Assembly (NCBI GenBank): GCA_036657395.1 | Contig: JAVXGM010000005.1 | Location: 62,001-126,000, forward strand | Direction: 5' to 3' | From: JAVXGM01 sp036657395 | GTDB taxonomy: Bacteria > Bacillota > Clostridia > Peptostreptococcales > Anaerovoracaceae | Length of the DNA: 64,000 nucleotides | In this document: positions 16,777 through 25,701 of the stretch, one piece after another | How positions within the stretch are numbered: position 1 is the stretch's first letter | Layout: each line of letters begins with the position of its first letter | Made by a program: the position numbers and the translations under genes | The notes under the pieces: generated by a model | The model's input: only the letters and a program-made list of their open reading frames with translations | Databases searched by the model: none | What the model was told of the DNA's origin: nothing

Positions 16777-18066
16777 CTATTTTACGTTGTAAAATGCAGT
16801 CAATCCCGCATATTGGGCTGAGGTATCTAGAAGCTCTTCAATGCGAAGCAACTGGTTGTATTTCGCAATTCTATCTGTTCTAGACAAGGATCCGGTTTTA
16901 ATCTGTCCCGCATTAACCCCAACAACAATGTCTGCAATAGTTGTATCCTCTGTCTCACCACTTCTGTGTGATACTACTGCTGTATATCCAGCCTTCTTTG
17001 CCATTTCAATAGCATCTAAAGTTTCTGTCAAAGTACCGATCTGATTTACCTTAATAAGTATAGAGTTTCCTATTCCTTCTTTGATGCCTCGAGACAATCT
17101 TTCTGTGTTTGTAACAAATATGTCGTCTCCTACAAGCTGGATTTTGTCTCCTAGTTTTTCTGTTAAGTGTTTCCAACCATCCCAATCGTCTTCTCCAAGA
17201 CCGTCTTCAATGGAAATGACAGGATACTTATCAACAAGATGTTCATAATAAGCAACCATTTCTTCGGCTGTCTTATTTACCCCTTCTCCTGTTAATTTGT
17301 ACAGTTTTTCTTCGCTATCATAAAATTCACTGGCAGCTACATCCAATGCAATTCTTACATCATCTCCCGGTTTATATCCCGCCTTTTCAATCGCCTGAAT
17401 AATCACCTGGATTGCTTCTTCATTTGTAGAAAGGTTAGGTGCAAATCCGCCTTCGTCGCCAACTGTAGTGTTCATGCCTTTAGCTTTAAGTACGCTCTTT
17501 AGGTTATGAAATATTTCCGCACCCATTCTCAAAGCTTCTCTAAAAGTTGGAGCTCCCACTGGCATAATCATAAATTCCTGGATATCCACTGTGTTATCTG
17601 CATGAGAACCACCATTAATAATATTCATCATTGGTGTTGGAAGAACCTTTCCATTCACGCCACCTAGATATTGAAATAGTGGAAGCCCTAGGGAATTTGC
17701 TGCAGCTTCAGCTGCCGCCATTGAAACGCCTAGGATTGCATTTGCTCCCAGTTTGCTTTTGTTTGGTGTTCCGTCCAGCTCTATCATCATTTTGTCAAGA
17801 CCTACCTGGTCAAAAACATTATATCCAATAACATGATCTGCTATTTCTTCATTAACATTGTCAACTGCCTTAAGTGTACCTTTTCCTAAATATCTGCCCT
17901 TATCTCCGTCACGAAGTTCAACTGCCTCGTGAGCACCTGTGGATGCCCCAGAAGGAACGATCGCCCTTCCCATTGAACCATCGTCTAAGATAATTTCTAC
18001 TTCTACTGTTGGATTGCCTCTAGAATCCAATACTTCCCTTGCTAATACGTCTTCAATAAATGCCAT
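16777..18066 (-). CDS. eno: Enolase
   Basis: Converts 2-phosphoglycerate to phosphoenolpyruvate. The 429 residues have all catalytic parts: N-terminal SRGNPTVEVE and PSGASTGAHEAVELRDGD, the VGDEGGFAP loop, the metal ligands in ALDVAASEFY, SIEDGLGEDD and LVGDDIFVTN, and the signature LIKVNQIGTLTET followed by SHRSGETEDTTIAD. Length equals the bacterial norm. The gene follows tpiA by 29 bases; the usual intervening gpmI (phosphoglycerate mutase) is missing from the cluster. Confidence 0.98.
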   Translation of the reverse strand: MAFIEDVLAREVLDSRGNPTVEVEIILDDGSMGRAIVPSGASTGAHEAVELRDGDKGRYLGKGTLKAVDNVNEEIADHVIGYNVFDQVGLDKMMIELDGTPNKSKLGANAILGVSMAAAEAAANSLGLPLFQYLGGVNGKVLPTPMMNIINGGSHADNTVDIQEFMIMPVGAPTFREALRMGAEIFHNLKSVLKAKGMNTTVGDEGGFAPNLSTNEEAIQVIIQAIEKAGYKPGDDVRIALDVAASEFYDSEEKLYKLTGEGVNKTAEEMVAYYEHLVDKYPVISIEDGLGEDDWDGWKHLTEKLGDKIQLVGDDIFVTNTERLSRGIKEGIGNSILIKVNQIGTLTETLDAIEMAKKAGYTAVVSHRSGETEDTTIADIVVGVNAGQIKTGSLSRTDRIAKYNQLLRIEELLDTSAQYAGLTAFYNVK

Positions 18067-18095
18067 TAATATTTACCTCCTTAGTTATTTAAAAT

Positions 18096-18842
18096 TTAAA
18101 AATCAATAATTTCCATAAAATCTTTTGCCTTGAGACTTGCGCCACCTACTAGCGCTCCATCAATTTCATCCATATTCATAATGTCTGTAGCATTGACTGG
18201 CTTCACGCTGCCGCCATACTGAATAACTACTTTATCAGAAACTTCATCGTCATAAAGTTTTTCCATTATTTCTCTAATACAGGCACACATTTCTTCTGCC
18301 TGCTCAGGTGTGGCTGTTCTGCCTGTGCCAATAGCCCATACCGGTTCATAAGCGATAACCAATTTTCTTACTTGGTCTCCAGTTAGTCCAGCTAAGCCGG
18401 CTTCAAGTTGATTTTTAACAACTTCTTCTGCATGACCCTTATCCCTCTGATCTAAAACTTCTCCTACACATAATATAGGAGTGATATCTCCTTTGAAAAG
18501 TCTATGGAGCTTCTTGTTTACGGTTTCATCCGTTTCTCCAAAATACTCTCTTCTCTCAGAATGACCCACTATGCAATAATCAATCTTCATCTCTTCCAGC
18601 ATTGCCGGTGAAATTTCTCCTGTAAAGGCTCCTTCATCCTCAAAGTGGACATTTTGCGCCCCTACTTTTATGTTTGTCCCTTGGAATATTTCTTGCACTG
18701 CTTCTAAGTAAACATATGGTGCACAGATGGCTGCCTGCACGTCAGTTCCTTTGTATAATTCCTTAAATTCCTTGGCAAATGCTACTGCTTCACCTCTTGT
18801 TTTAAACATTTTCCAGTTTCCTGCAATAAATGGTTTTCTCAT
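18096..18842 (-). CDS. tpiA: Triosephosphate isomerase
   Basis: Interconverts dihydroxyacetone phosphate and glyceraldehyde 3-phosphate. A 248-residue TIM barrel with substrate lysine in FIAGNWKMFK, catalytic histidine in CIVGHSERREYFGE, catalytic glutamate in VIAYEPVWAIGTGRTAT and the phosphate-binding YGGSVKP. The start overlaps the pgk stop (TAATG), so the two are translationally coupled. Confidence 0.98.
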   Translation of the reverse strand: MRKPFIAGNWKMFKTRGEAVAFAKEFKELYKGTDVQAAICAPYVYLEAVQEIFQGTNIKVGAQNVHFEDEGAFTGEISPAMLEEMKIDYCIVGHSERREYFGETDETVNKKLHRLFKGDITPILCVGEVLDQRDKGHAEEVVKNQLEAGLAGLTGDQVRKLVIAYEPVWAIGTGRTATPEQAEEMCACIREIMEKLYDDEVSDKVVIQYGGSVKPVNATDIMNMDEIDGALVGGASLKAKDFMEIIDF

Positions 18843-20026
18843 TATTTATCCTCCAATGCACTTATACCCGGCAATTCCTTTCCCTCTAAGAATTCCAGGG
18901 AGGCTCCGCCTCCTGTGGAAATATGAGTCATTTTATCTGCCAGTCCAAACTGTTGTACCGCTGCTGCAGAGTCACCTCCTCCAATAATGGTAATCCCTTT
19001 GTTTGTTGCTAAGGCTTCTGCTATCTTCCTTGTTCCAGTCTGAAATGGTTTCATTTCAAAGACTCCCACAGGGCCATTCCAAACTACCGTTTTTGCTTTT
19101 GCCAAAATGTCTTCAATTACTTTAATGGAATTAGGGCCGATGTCCAGTCCCATCATGTCTTTTGCCATGGATTCCCTAGGATAAACTTTAGTTTCACTAT
19201 CTGCAGAAAATTCTTTTGCACAAAGAATGTCTACAGGAAGAACTAGGTCGACTCCTGCTTTTTCCGCCTTTTTAATAAGCTCTCCTGCTAAGGCAACATT
19301 GTCTTCATCTAAAATGGATGTACCAATTTCAAGACCCATAGCCTTAAAAAACGTATAACTCATTCCACCACCAACGATCAGCGTATCTACTTTCTTCAGT
19401 AGGTTTTCGATGACCTTAATCTTGTCTCCCACTTTTGCTCCACCCATGATGGCAACAAACGGACGCTTTGGAGCATCTAAGGCGTCTCCTAGAAATTTCA
19501 CTTCCTTTTCAATTAGGTAACCAGAAACTCCAGGGATGAATTTTGTAACTCCTGCTGTAGAACAATGTGCTCTATGCGCTGTTCCAAAAGCATCATTTAC
19601 AAAAATTTCTGCAAGGCTTGCTAATTCTTTGGAAAAATTGTCTTCGTTTTTAGTTTCTTCTTTCCTAAATCTAAGATTTTCAAGAAGCATTACCTGACCT
19701 TCTTTAAGACCTGCGGCTTCTTCTCTCACCTGATCATTTACAACCTGAGCCACACTACAGAAAAGAACCTCTCGCCCTAAAAGTTGAGAAAGTCTTTCTG
19801 CTACAGGCTTAAGGCTGTACTCCATTTTAACTTCTCCCTTTGGTCTTCCCATGTGAGACATAAGGATTACTTTTCCACCTTGATCCACCAGTGCCTTGAT
19901 GGTTGGTAGCGACCCAGTGATTCTAATATCATCAGTAATTTTCCCATCTTGCATGGGCACATTAAAATCGCATCTAACCAAAACACGTTTGCCTTTTACT
20001 GCTATGTCGTTAATAGTTTTTTTCAT
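18842..20026 (-). CDS. pgk: Phosphoglycerate kinase
   Basis: Makes ATP and 3-phosphoglycerate from 1,3-bisphosphoglycerate and ADP. The N-terminal domain has VLVRCDFNVPM and the MSHMGRPKG basic patch; the nucleotide domain has AIMGGAKVGDKI and VWNGPVGVFE, ending GGGDSAAAVQQFG and THISTGGGASLEFLEGK. ATG 20026 gives 394 residues, the usual family length, with AGGTGG five bases before it; a GTG nine bases further upstream is rejected. A hairpin in the gap from gap may adjust relative expression. Confidence 0.97.
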   Translation of the reverse strand: MKKTINDIAVKGKRVLVRCDFNVPMQDGKITDDIRITGSLPTIKALVDQGGKVILMSHMGRPKGEVKMEYSLKPVAERLSQLLGREVLFCSVAQVVNDQVREEAAGLKEGQVMLLENLRFRKEETKNEDNFSKELASLAEIFVNDAFGTAHRAHCSTAGVTKFIPGVSGYLIEKEVKFLGDALDAPKRPFVAIMGGAKVGDKIKVIENLLKKVDTLIVGGGMSYTFFKAMGLEIGTSILDEDNVALAGELIKKAEKAGVDLVLPVDILCAKEFSADSETKVYPRESMAKDMMGLDIGPNSIKVIEDILAKAKTVVWNGPVGVFEMKPFQTGTRKIAEALATNKGITIIGGGDSAAAVQQFGLADKMTHISTGGGASLEFLEGKELPGISALEDK

Positions 20027-20066
20027 CTTTGCCACCTTTACCTATATTTGTTTAAATATATAGCAC

Positions 20067-20089
20067 GACAGCCGATAAAACCGGCTGTC
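20067..20089 (-). promoter_or_regulatory. Intercistronic hairpin between gap and pgk
   Basis: An 8-bp stem (GACAGCCG / CGGCTGTC) with a 7-base loop sits about 17 bases past the gap stop. No good U-tract follows, so a partial terminator, processing site or 3'-end protector of gap mRNA is more likely than full termination. Confidence 0.6.
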
Positions 20090-20106
20090 AACTTAGTTGT
20101 TTACTT

Positions 20107-21123
20107 TTATTTGTTGTCTACACTGTGCATGTGTTGAATCAAAGAAAGAATTTTGCTTGAATACCCATATTCGTTATCGTAAAAAGCAATTAGCTTAAAG
20201 AACTTTTCATTTAAGGTAATTCCTTCTCTTGCGTCAAATATAGATGTATGGGAATCTCCGATGAAATCACTTGATACGACTTCGTCATCTACGTATTCTA
20301 TTACACCCTTCATCTCGCCTTCTGAGGCCTCTTTAATCTTCTTACAAATATCCTCATAGGTTGCCGCTTTCTTAAGCTGAATGTTAAGATCGATTACGGA
20401 TACGTCTGCTACAGGGACTCTGTATGAAATGCCTGTCATCTTACCTACTAGTGATGGAATAACTAATCCTACAGCTTTTGCGGCTCCCGTCGTTGATGGG
20501 ATAATATTTCCAAAAGATGATCTTCCTGTTCTCCAGTCTTTCATGGAACGGGCATCTACTACTTTTTGCTTTGCTGTGGCTGCATGAATGGTTGACATCA
20601 AACCTTGCTCAATACCCCAATTATCTTCTAATACTTTTGTAAGCGGTGCAAGACAGTTGGTTGTACAAGATGCGTTAGATACCACTGGCATATCTGTTGT
20701 GTACTCTTTGTGGTTAACACCCATAACAAAAGTCGGCGTGTCTTTGTCCTTGGCTGGTGCAGTAATTATAACCTTCTTTGCTCCCTGCTTGATATGAACC
20801 ATTGCTTTTTCTGTAGTATTGTAAGCTCCTGTTCCTTCTATTATATATTCTGCGCCGCACTTGTCCCAAGGAATATTTGATGCGTCACTTTCGCTATAAA
20901 CAGGGACTTTCTTCCCGTTAATCACTATTCCGTCTTCATATGTGTCAAGACTCTTTGGAAATCTGCCAAAAACGCTGTCATACTTAAGCATATATACCAT
21001 GTAATCCTTGTCCGCATTACGAACATTGATACCTGAAATTTCTATTTCCGGCACATCCATTGCTGCACGAATAACTACTCTTGAAATACGACCAAAACCA
21101 CTAATACCAACCTTAATTGACAT
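20107..21123 (-). CDS. gap: Glyceraldehyde-3-phosphate dehydrogenase, divergent coenzyme site
   Basis: Phosphorylating GAPDH of 338 residues. The active site is intact: C153 in SNASCTTNCLAP, the catalytic histidine in STIHAATAKQK, IPSTTGAAKAVG and the C-terminal DNEYGYSSKI. The coenzyme domain is unusual: the first glycine motif reads GFGRIS (Ser14 where GFGRIG is usual), and the residue after Asn33 at the end of strand 2, normally the aspartate that selects NAD+, is Val34 followed by Arg35. This may relax specificity toward NADP+. It follows rpoN by 67 bases; no cggR repressor is present. Confidence 0.93.
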   Translation of the reverse strand: MSIKVGISGFGRISRVVIRAAMDVPEIEISGINVRNADKDYMVYMLKYDSVFGRFPKSLDTYEDGIVINGKKVPVYSESDASNIPWDKCGAEYIIEGTGAYNTTEKAMVHIKQGAKKVIITAPAKDKDTPTFVMGVNHKEYTTDMPVVSNASCTTNCLAPLTKVLEDNWGIEQGLMSTIHAATAKQKVVDARSMKDWRTGRSSFGNIIPSTTGAAKAVGLVIPSLVGKMTGISYRVPVADVSVIDLNIQLKKAATYEDICKKIKEASEGEMKGVIEYVDDEVVSSDFIGDSHTSIFDAREGITLNEKFFKLIAFYDNEYGYSSKILSLIQHMHSVDNK

Positions 21124-21190
21124 TTGCTAATCCTCCTTGATTACCTTGCTTTAACTTTTTTTTATGTACTCTATATATTAATGAACTAAA

Positions 21191-22627
21191 TTAATATCTC
21201 CTTCGTTTAGATGATGATAAAATTCCCATCTCATCTCTGTATTTTGCTACTGTTCTCCTTGATATACCAAAGCCCTTTTCTTTTAGCATTTTCACCATGT
21301 CCTGGTCGCTATGAGGAGATTTTGGATCTTCCTCACTAACGATCTCTTTTATAAATGATTTAATACTATTTGAGGAGATTCCCTCTCCTTGGCTGTCTGA
21401 AACCCCAGCGGAAAAGAAATATTTGATTTCAAATACACCCATTGGGCTTTGTAAATACTTCCCATTAATAGAACGGCTCACTGTAGATTCGTGGATTCCC
21501 ACTTCCTCCGCAATTTGCTTAAGGGTAAGGGTTTTTAAGTGTTTACTCCCTTTTTCAAAGAATTTTTGCTGATACTTTACAACAGCAGTCACCACATTAT
21601 ATATGGTCTGTTTTCGCTGATCTATACTTTTAATAAGCCAAACCGCAGAATTAAGCTTGTCTGACAAATACTTTGACAGATTTGAATCTTTTTCTGCTTC
21701 AATAAGTAACTTTTCATAGTATCCGCTGACCATAAGTCTAGGCGAGCTACTATCATTAAGGGAAACAATGTATTCTCCATCTACTTTTTCTACGTAAACA
21801 TCAGGAACGACATATCTAGTGTCCGTTTGGCTAGCAAAGGGCCTACCCGGCTTAGGTTCTAATGTCTTAATAATGTCGCTCATTTCTTGTATTTCCATTA
21901 TAGTAAGACCCATTGCCTTGGCGATTATACCAAGCCTATTAGCTCCGATATCTTCTAAATAATTATTGACTACATTTTCAAAGTCATCTGTAAGTTGGCC
22001 ACTGTATTCTAGTTGAATCAACAAACATTCTTTAAGGCTTCTAGCACCTACACCTACAGGATCAAACCCTTGAATAATAGCTAGAACTTCTTCAATCTTA
22101 TTTTCAGGTACTTTTGTAACTTTAGATATTTCTTCTATGGTTGATGTCATATATCCATTTTCATCTAGGGACTCTATAATGTAGCGTCCAACATTTCGAC
22201 ACCCTTTTTTATGGGAGGCGAACTGAAGTTGAAACATTAAATGTTCTGGCAAGGTTACTTCCGAAGTAGTGTATTGCTCGTAAGCATTTTCCTTCTCTTC
22301 CCCACTAGTATTGTCATATTGACGATAACTTATATCGTCATATTGTTTGTTTTTTAAATACTCTTTCCAGTCGATTTCACTCTCACCTGAGTTTAGTTGA
22401 CTCTCATCAGAAGATGCTACCTCTTGAGGCTCCTCCGTCGAAGGTGACTCTTGCCCCGTTGGTGAGGTCTGCTCCAAGACGGGATTTGTCAATATCTGAT
22501 CTTGGATATAGGAATCCAACTCCTGGGTATTGAACTGCAATATCTGTATTGCCTGTATCAATTCAGGGGTCATTACCAATTTTTGTGTTTGTTCAATTGT
22601 TAAATCATAACCAAGCCGCATACTCAT
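21191..22627 (-). CDS. rpoN: RNA polymerase sigma-54 factor
   Basis: Sigma-54 directs transcription from -24/-12 promoters together with AAA+ enhancer proteins. The 478-residue product has the activator-interacting region at the N-terminus (QTQKLVMTPELIQAIQILQ), an acidic linker (about 60-125), the core-binding domain, the HTH segment (TLKQIAEEVGIHESTVSRSI) and the RpoN box SRRTVAKYRDEM near residue 457. Its position just before gap parallels clusters where rpoN precedes the cggR-gap operon. GAGGTG lies five bases before the chosen ATG. No bEBP activator is in the window. Confidence 0.96.
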   Translation of the reverse strand: MSMRLGYDLTIEQTQKLVMTPELIQAIQILQFNTQELDSYIQDQILTNPVLEQTSPTGQESPSTEEPQEVASSDESQLNSGESEIDWKEYLKNKQYDDISYRQYDNTSGEEKENAYEQYTTSEVTLPEHLMFQLQFASHKKGCRNVGRYIIESLDENGYMTSTIEEISKVTKVPENKIEEVLAIIQGFDPVGVGARSLKECLLIQLEYSGQLTDDFENVVNNYLEDIGANRLGIIAKAMGLTIMEIQEMSDIIKTLEPKPGRPFASQTDTRYVVPDVYVEKVDGEYIVSLNDSSSPRLMVSGYYEKLLIEAEKDSNLSKYLSDKLNSAVWLIKSIDQRKQTIYNVVTAVVKYQQKFFEKGSKHLKTLTLKQIAEEVGIHESTVSRSINGKYLQSPMGVFEIKYFFSAGVSDSQGEGISSNSIKSFIKEIVSEEDPKSPHSDQDMVKMLKEKGFGISRRTVAKYRDEMGILSSSKRRRY

Positions 22628-22707
22628 TAAAACACCTCATCAAAAATTATGCCTACGCAAATATTATACCATATTCCCCGATTATTTCTAGGGGTTTCTA
22701 CCTTTAT

Positions 22708-23178
22708 TTACTCTAAACCAGGAAAGCCTTTTTGTCTTAATGCTTCAAAAAGAATAATATTCACTGAATTTGATAGATTTAAAGATCTTAGCCTTGTATC
22801 CTTGCTCATTGGAATCCGTAAAGCTTGCTCCTCATGTGCCTTAATGAATTCACGTGAAAGCCCGGCTGTCTCCTTACCAAATAGAATCATATCTTCATCT
22901 CTAAATTCCACATCAGAATAAAGATGTTTTCCCTTTGTAGTGGCGAGGTAAAGGTTTCTATCTCCATATTTATTCATGAATTCATCCAAACTTTTATGAA
23001 CTTCTAACTTAACATAAGGCCAATAATCAAGGCCGGCTCGCCTTACACTCTTTTCATCTATAGAAAACCCTAAAGGCTCTACAAGATGAAGTACACTTCC
23101 TGTGGCCGCACAGGATCTGGCAATATTCCCCGTATTTGGGGGGATTTCCGGTTCAACTAATACTACATGAATAGCCAT
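22708..23178 (-). CDS. trmL: tRNA (cytidine(34)-2'-O)-methyltransferase
   Basis: A SPOUT-class methyltransferase of 156 residues that 2'-O-methylates the wobble base of tRNA-Leu species. Visible motifs: N-terminal LVEPEIPPNTGNIARSCAATG, LYLATTKG, MILFGKETAGLS and the knot region IPMSKDTRLRSLNLSNSVNIILFEALRQ. Length is standard for TrmL/CspR. It is 80 bases upstream of rpoN on the same strand and may share its transcript. Confidence 0.94.
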   Translation of the reverse strand: MAIHVVLVEPEIPPNTGNIARSCAATGSVLHLVEPLGFSIDEKSVRRAGLDYWPYVKLEVHKSLDEFMNKYGDRNLYLATTKGKHLYSDVEFRDEDMILFGKETAGLSREFIKAHEEQALRIPMSKDTRLRSLNLSNSVNIILFEALRQKGFPGLE

Positions 23179-23273
23179 TTTTCATTTCCTCCTATTTTTC
23201 CTTATTCTCATTGTACTTTGATTGGAACAAAAGTCAATGACATCTGCAATATCTGCTAATTTGTAAAATTTTA

Positions 23274-23302
23274 AAGACAAAGGGCAGATTTTGTTATATA
23301 CT
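23274..23302 (+). promoter_or_regulatory. Putative promoter of hom
   Basis: AAGACA and TATACT with a 17-base spacer, about 48 bases before the hom start codon. No T-box or other riboswitch can be recognised in this short leader. Confidence 0.4.
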
Positions 23303-23349
23303 TTTTAAATCAGTGCATTTTAGAGAAAAAAATCAAAGGAGGTACGGTA

Positions 23350-24324
23350 ATGAAAACCGTTAATGTTAGCTTGCTTGGTCTTGGAAATATTGGAACAGGC
23401 ACCTACAAAACCTGGGAAATGAATAAAGCCCAAATGGAAGCTGCTACTGGCACAAAAATCCAAATAACAAAAATTCTCGAAAGGGATGTTGATAGGCAAA
23501 GGGATATTACTGTTACTCCCGATCAGTTTACCCAAGATCCTGATGAAATCTTTAAGGATCCTAATATACATGTTGTCGTTGAACTTCTAGGCGGTATTGA
23601 ACCTGCCACTACATTCATGTTAGAAGCTATGAATAATGGAAAACATGTGGTTACTGCCAATAAAGCTGCAGTAGCTGCTAATTTTGAAAAACTGACAGAA
23701 GCTGCAAAGAAGAACGATGTTAAATTTTCATTTGAAGCCAGTGTAGGCGGTGGTATTCCAATTTTAAATGCCATTACCACTGTACTTCAAGCAAATCAGT
23801 TTGAAGAAATCCTAGGAATCGTAAATGGCACTACTAACTATATCCTGACTCAGATGACCGAATATGGACTTGAATATGATGATGTTTTAAAGGTTGCCCA
23901 GGAAAAGGGATTTGCTGAGGCTGATCCTACTGCTGATGTTGAGGGAATCGACGTTGCCAACAAACTTACTATTCTCATGGCTCTCACCTTTGGCATATAT
24001 GTCCCACCAGAAGAAATCCCTACAGTTGGAATCACAAAAATTACAAAGGCAGACATTGATGCAGCAGCTTCTCGAGATTGTAAAATCAAGCTGATTGCTT
24101 CTGCAAAAAAAGTTGGAGACAAAATAGAATACAGTGTAAAGCCTACTGAACTTTCTGTTGCTCATCCTTTAGCTGGTATTAACAACGAATTTAATGCGGT
24201 ATTTATAAAGGGTAATGCAGTTGATGAATTAATGTTTTATGGAAAAGGCGCAGGCCCGCTTCCTACGGGAAGTGCTGTTATGGGCGACATACTTGAAATA
24301 GCAAAATCAATGGGAGGTAAATAG
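23350..24324 (+). CDS. hom: Homoserine dehydrogenase, short form without ACT domain
   Basis: Reduces aspartate semialdehyde to homoserine for threonine and methionine synthesis. Rossmann motif VSLLGLGNIGTGTYK, ELLGGIEPA, VTANKAAVA, then the catalytic domain SFEASVGGGIPILNAI, NGTTNYILTQM and GFAEADPTADVEGIDVANKL with the catalytic Lys/Asp region, ending GAGPLPTGSAVMGDIL. At 324 residues it stops where the regulatory ACT domain of ~430-residue enzymes would start, predicting no threonine feedback. The stop is followed after three bases by a SEC-C gene; thrB and thrC are not nearby. Confidence 0.95.
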   Translation: MKTVNVSLLGLGNIGTGTYKTWEMNKAQMEAATGTKIQITKILERDVDRQRDITVTPDQFTQDPDEIFKDPNIHVVVELLGGIEPATTFMLEAMNNGKHVVTANKAAVAANFEKLTEAAKKNDVKFSFEASVGGGIPILNAITTVLQANQFEEILGIVNGTTNYILTQMTEYGLEYDDVLKVAQEKGFAEADPTADVEGIDVANKLTILMALTFGIYVPPEEIPTVGITKITKADIDAAASRDCKIKLIASAKKVGDKIEYSVKPTELSVAHPLAGINNEFNAVFIKGNAVDELMFYGKGAGPLPTGSAVMGDILEIAKSMGGK

Positions 24325-24327
24325 ACA

Positions 24328-24828
24328 ATGGCTTTAACCTTATTTAAACAATGGAAAAATTTAATTGAAAATCAAACTGATGACACTTTTAATGAGTTTT
24401 GGGAAGAATACAGTGGGGCTGAAACTAATATTTACAGTGACCTTCTAGACAATCCAACTAAAAAGGTCGCCGCTCCTTTAAGTGAATTAGTCGCAAAATA
24501 TGAAGTTTCTCCCGTAATTTTCATGGGGTTTCTTGATGGAATTAATGATAGTTTAAAAGAACCAAACGATATAGAAAAATTTGATGAGACATCAACTGTA
24601 GTTCTTGATATGAATCTAGAAAAGCTATACTACAATATGCTGATTGCAGAAGCTGACTATCTTTATACACTTCCTCAATGGGATACCATACTTACTGAGG
24701 AGACTAGAGCTGAGGTAATTAAAAACTACAAACGTTCTCGAACTGTAGTAAAGGGTGAAAAAATTGGCCGAAACGACCCTTGCCCTTGTGGATCAGGAAA
24801 AAAATACAAAAAATGTTGTGGCAAATAG
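24328..24828 (+). CDS. SEC-C metal-binding motif protein
   Basis: A 166-residue protein of unknown role. The N-terminal ~140 residues are largely helical and acidic, with no recognised catalytic motif. The C-terminus GRNDPCPCGSGKKYKKCCGK is a complete SEC-C zinc motif (CxCx8CC), as found at the end of SecA and in several ribosome- or chaperone-associated proteins. The gene is co-transcribed with hom (three-base gap) and followed by a strong terminator. Confidence 0.88.
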   Translation: MALTLFKQWKNLIENQTDDTFNEFWEEYSGAETNIYSDLLDNPTKKVAAPLSELVAKYEVSPVIFMGFLDGINDSLKEPNDIEKFDETSTVVLDMNLEKLYYNMLIAEADYLYTLPQWDTILTEETRAEVIKNYKRSRTVVKGEKIGRNDPCPCGSGKKYKKCCGK

Positions 24829-24865
24829 ACCATAAATTCTACCTACAATTAAACCTATAAACTGT

Positions 24866-24891
24866 AAAGGCTGTGATTTTTCACAGCCTTT
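24866..24891. terminator. Shared terminator between the SEC-C gene and nth
   Basis: 11-bp stem (AAAGGCTGTGA / TCACAGCCTTT) with a 4-base loop and a T tail on the plus strand. The nth stop codon (TGA, 24883-24881) lies within the second arm, so the two convergent genes use overlapping 3' ends. Confidence 0.85.
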
Positions 24892-25510
24892 TTTTACATA
24901 TGTAACCGATTACACAGTTTTCACAATCTGGCTTTCTTGCGTGGCAACAATTTCGTCCATGGAAGATAAGGCTATGGTGACTACGAGACCATCTTTCTTC
25001 TGGCAAAGCCTTCATCAATGCCAATTCTGTCTTCAATACATCCTTTTCTTTTACCAGGCCTATCCTATTAGAAACCCGAAAAACGTGTGTATCTACAGCG
25101 ATTCGTTCATGTCCAAAGCCTACAGAAAGCACTACATTTGCAGTCTTTCTCCCTACTCCGGGAAGTTTAATAAGCTCCTCATAATCATCTGGCACCTGTC
25201 CACCATAATTATCCATCAGCATTTTTGCCATGGCTAAAATGTTCTTTGACTTAGTTTTATACATCCCGATTCGTCTAATAATATTCATAATATCTTCTTG
25301 AGATCCTGCCGCCAAGCTAGCAGCATCAGGATACTTTTTAAAAAGTTTTTCCGTCACTACATTGACACTTTTATCAGTAGTTTGTGCTGATAGGGCTACT
25401 GCGACTATCAGCTGAAACACATTCAAATGATTTAATGCACATTCTGCCTCTGGATAAGTAATTTCAAGGTTGTCCAGTATTTCTCCCACTTGTTTTTTTG
25501 TAAATGTCAT
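24881..25510 (-). CDS. nth: Endonuclease III (DNA glycosylase/AP lyase)
   Basis: Excises oxidised pyrimidines and cleaves the abasic site. A 209-residue HhH-GPD protein: LPGVGRKTANVVLS holds the helix-hairpin-helix and catalytic lysine, and IAVDTHVFRVSNRIG the catalytic aspartate. The C-terminal CX6CX2CX5C (C-HARKPD-C-EN-C-VIGYI-C) binds the [4Fe-4S] cluster. Length is normal. It is monocistronic; GGAGG precedes the start. Confidence 0.97.
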   Translation of the reverse strand: MTFTKKQVGEILDNLEITYPEAECALNHLNVFQLIVAVALSAQTTDKSVNVVTEKLFKKYPDAASLAAGSQEDIMNIIRRIGMYKTKSKNILAMAKMLMDNYGGQVPDDYEELIKLPGVGRKTANVVLSVGFGHERIAVDTHVFRVSNRIGLVKEKDVLKTELALMKALPEERWSRSHHSLIFHGRNCCHARKPDCENCVIGYICKKRL

Positions 25511-25625
25511 ATATCCTCCTTTTATTTATGAATAAACTATACCCGATTTCTCTGCATTTTAACACCCTTTCTAACACCTTATTTCTTCAGTTTTTTAAAT
25601 TTTCTAACAAATTAAGGAAAACTAG

Positions 25626-25653
25626 TTACATTTTTGAAATTTTATAGTATAAT
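25626..25653 (+). promoter_or_regulatory. Putative promoter of the NCS1 permease gene
   Basis: TTACAT and TATAAT with a 16-base spacer, about 50 bases before the start codon. A short imperfect dyad (GTAATCATTTAC, 25661-25672) lies just downstream and might be an operator. Confidence 0.55.
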
Positions 25654-25701
25654 TGAATATGTAATCATTTACAAAACATTTTAATTATGGAGGTGTTTAG
25701 A

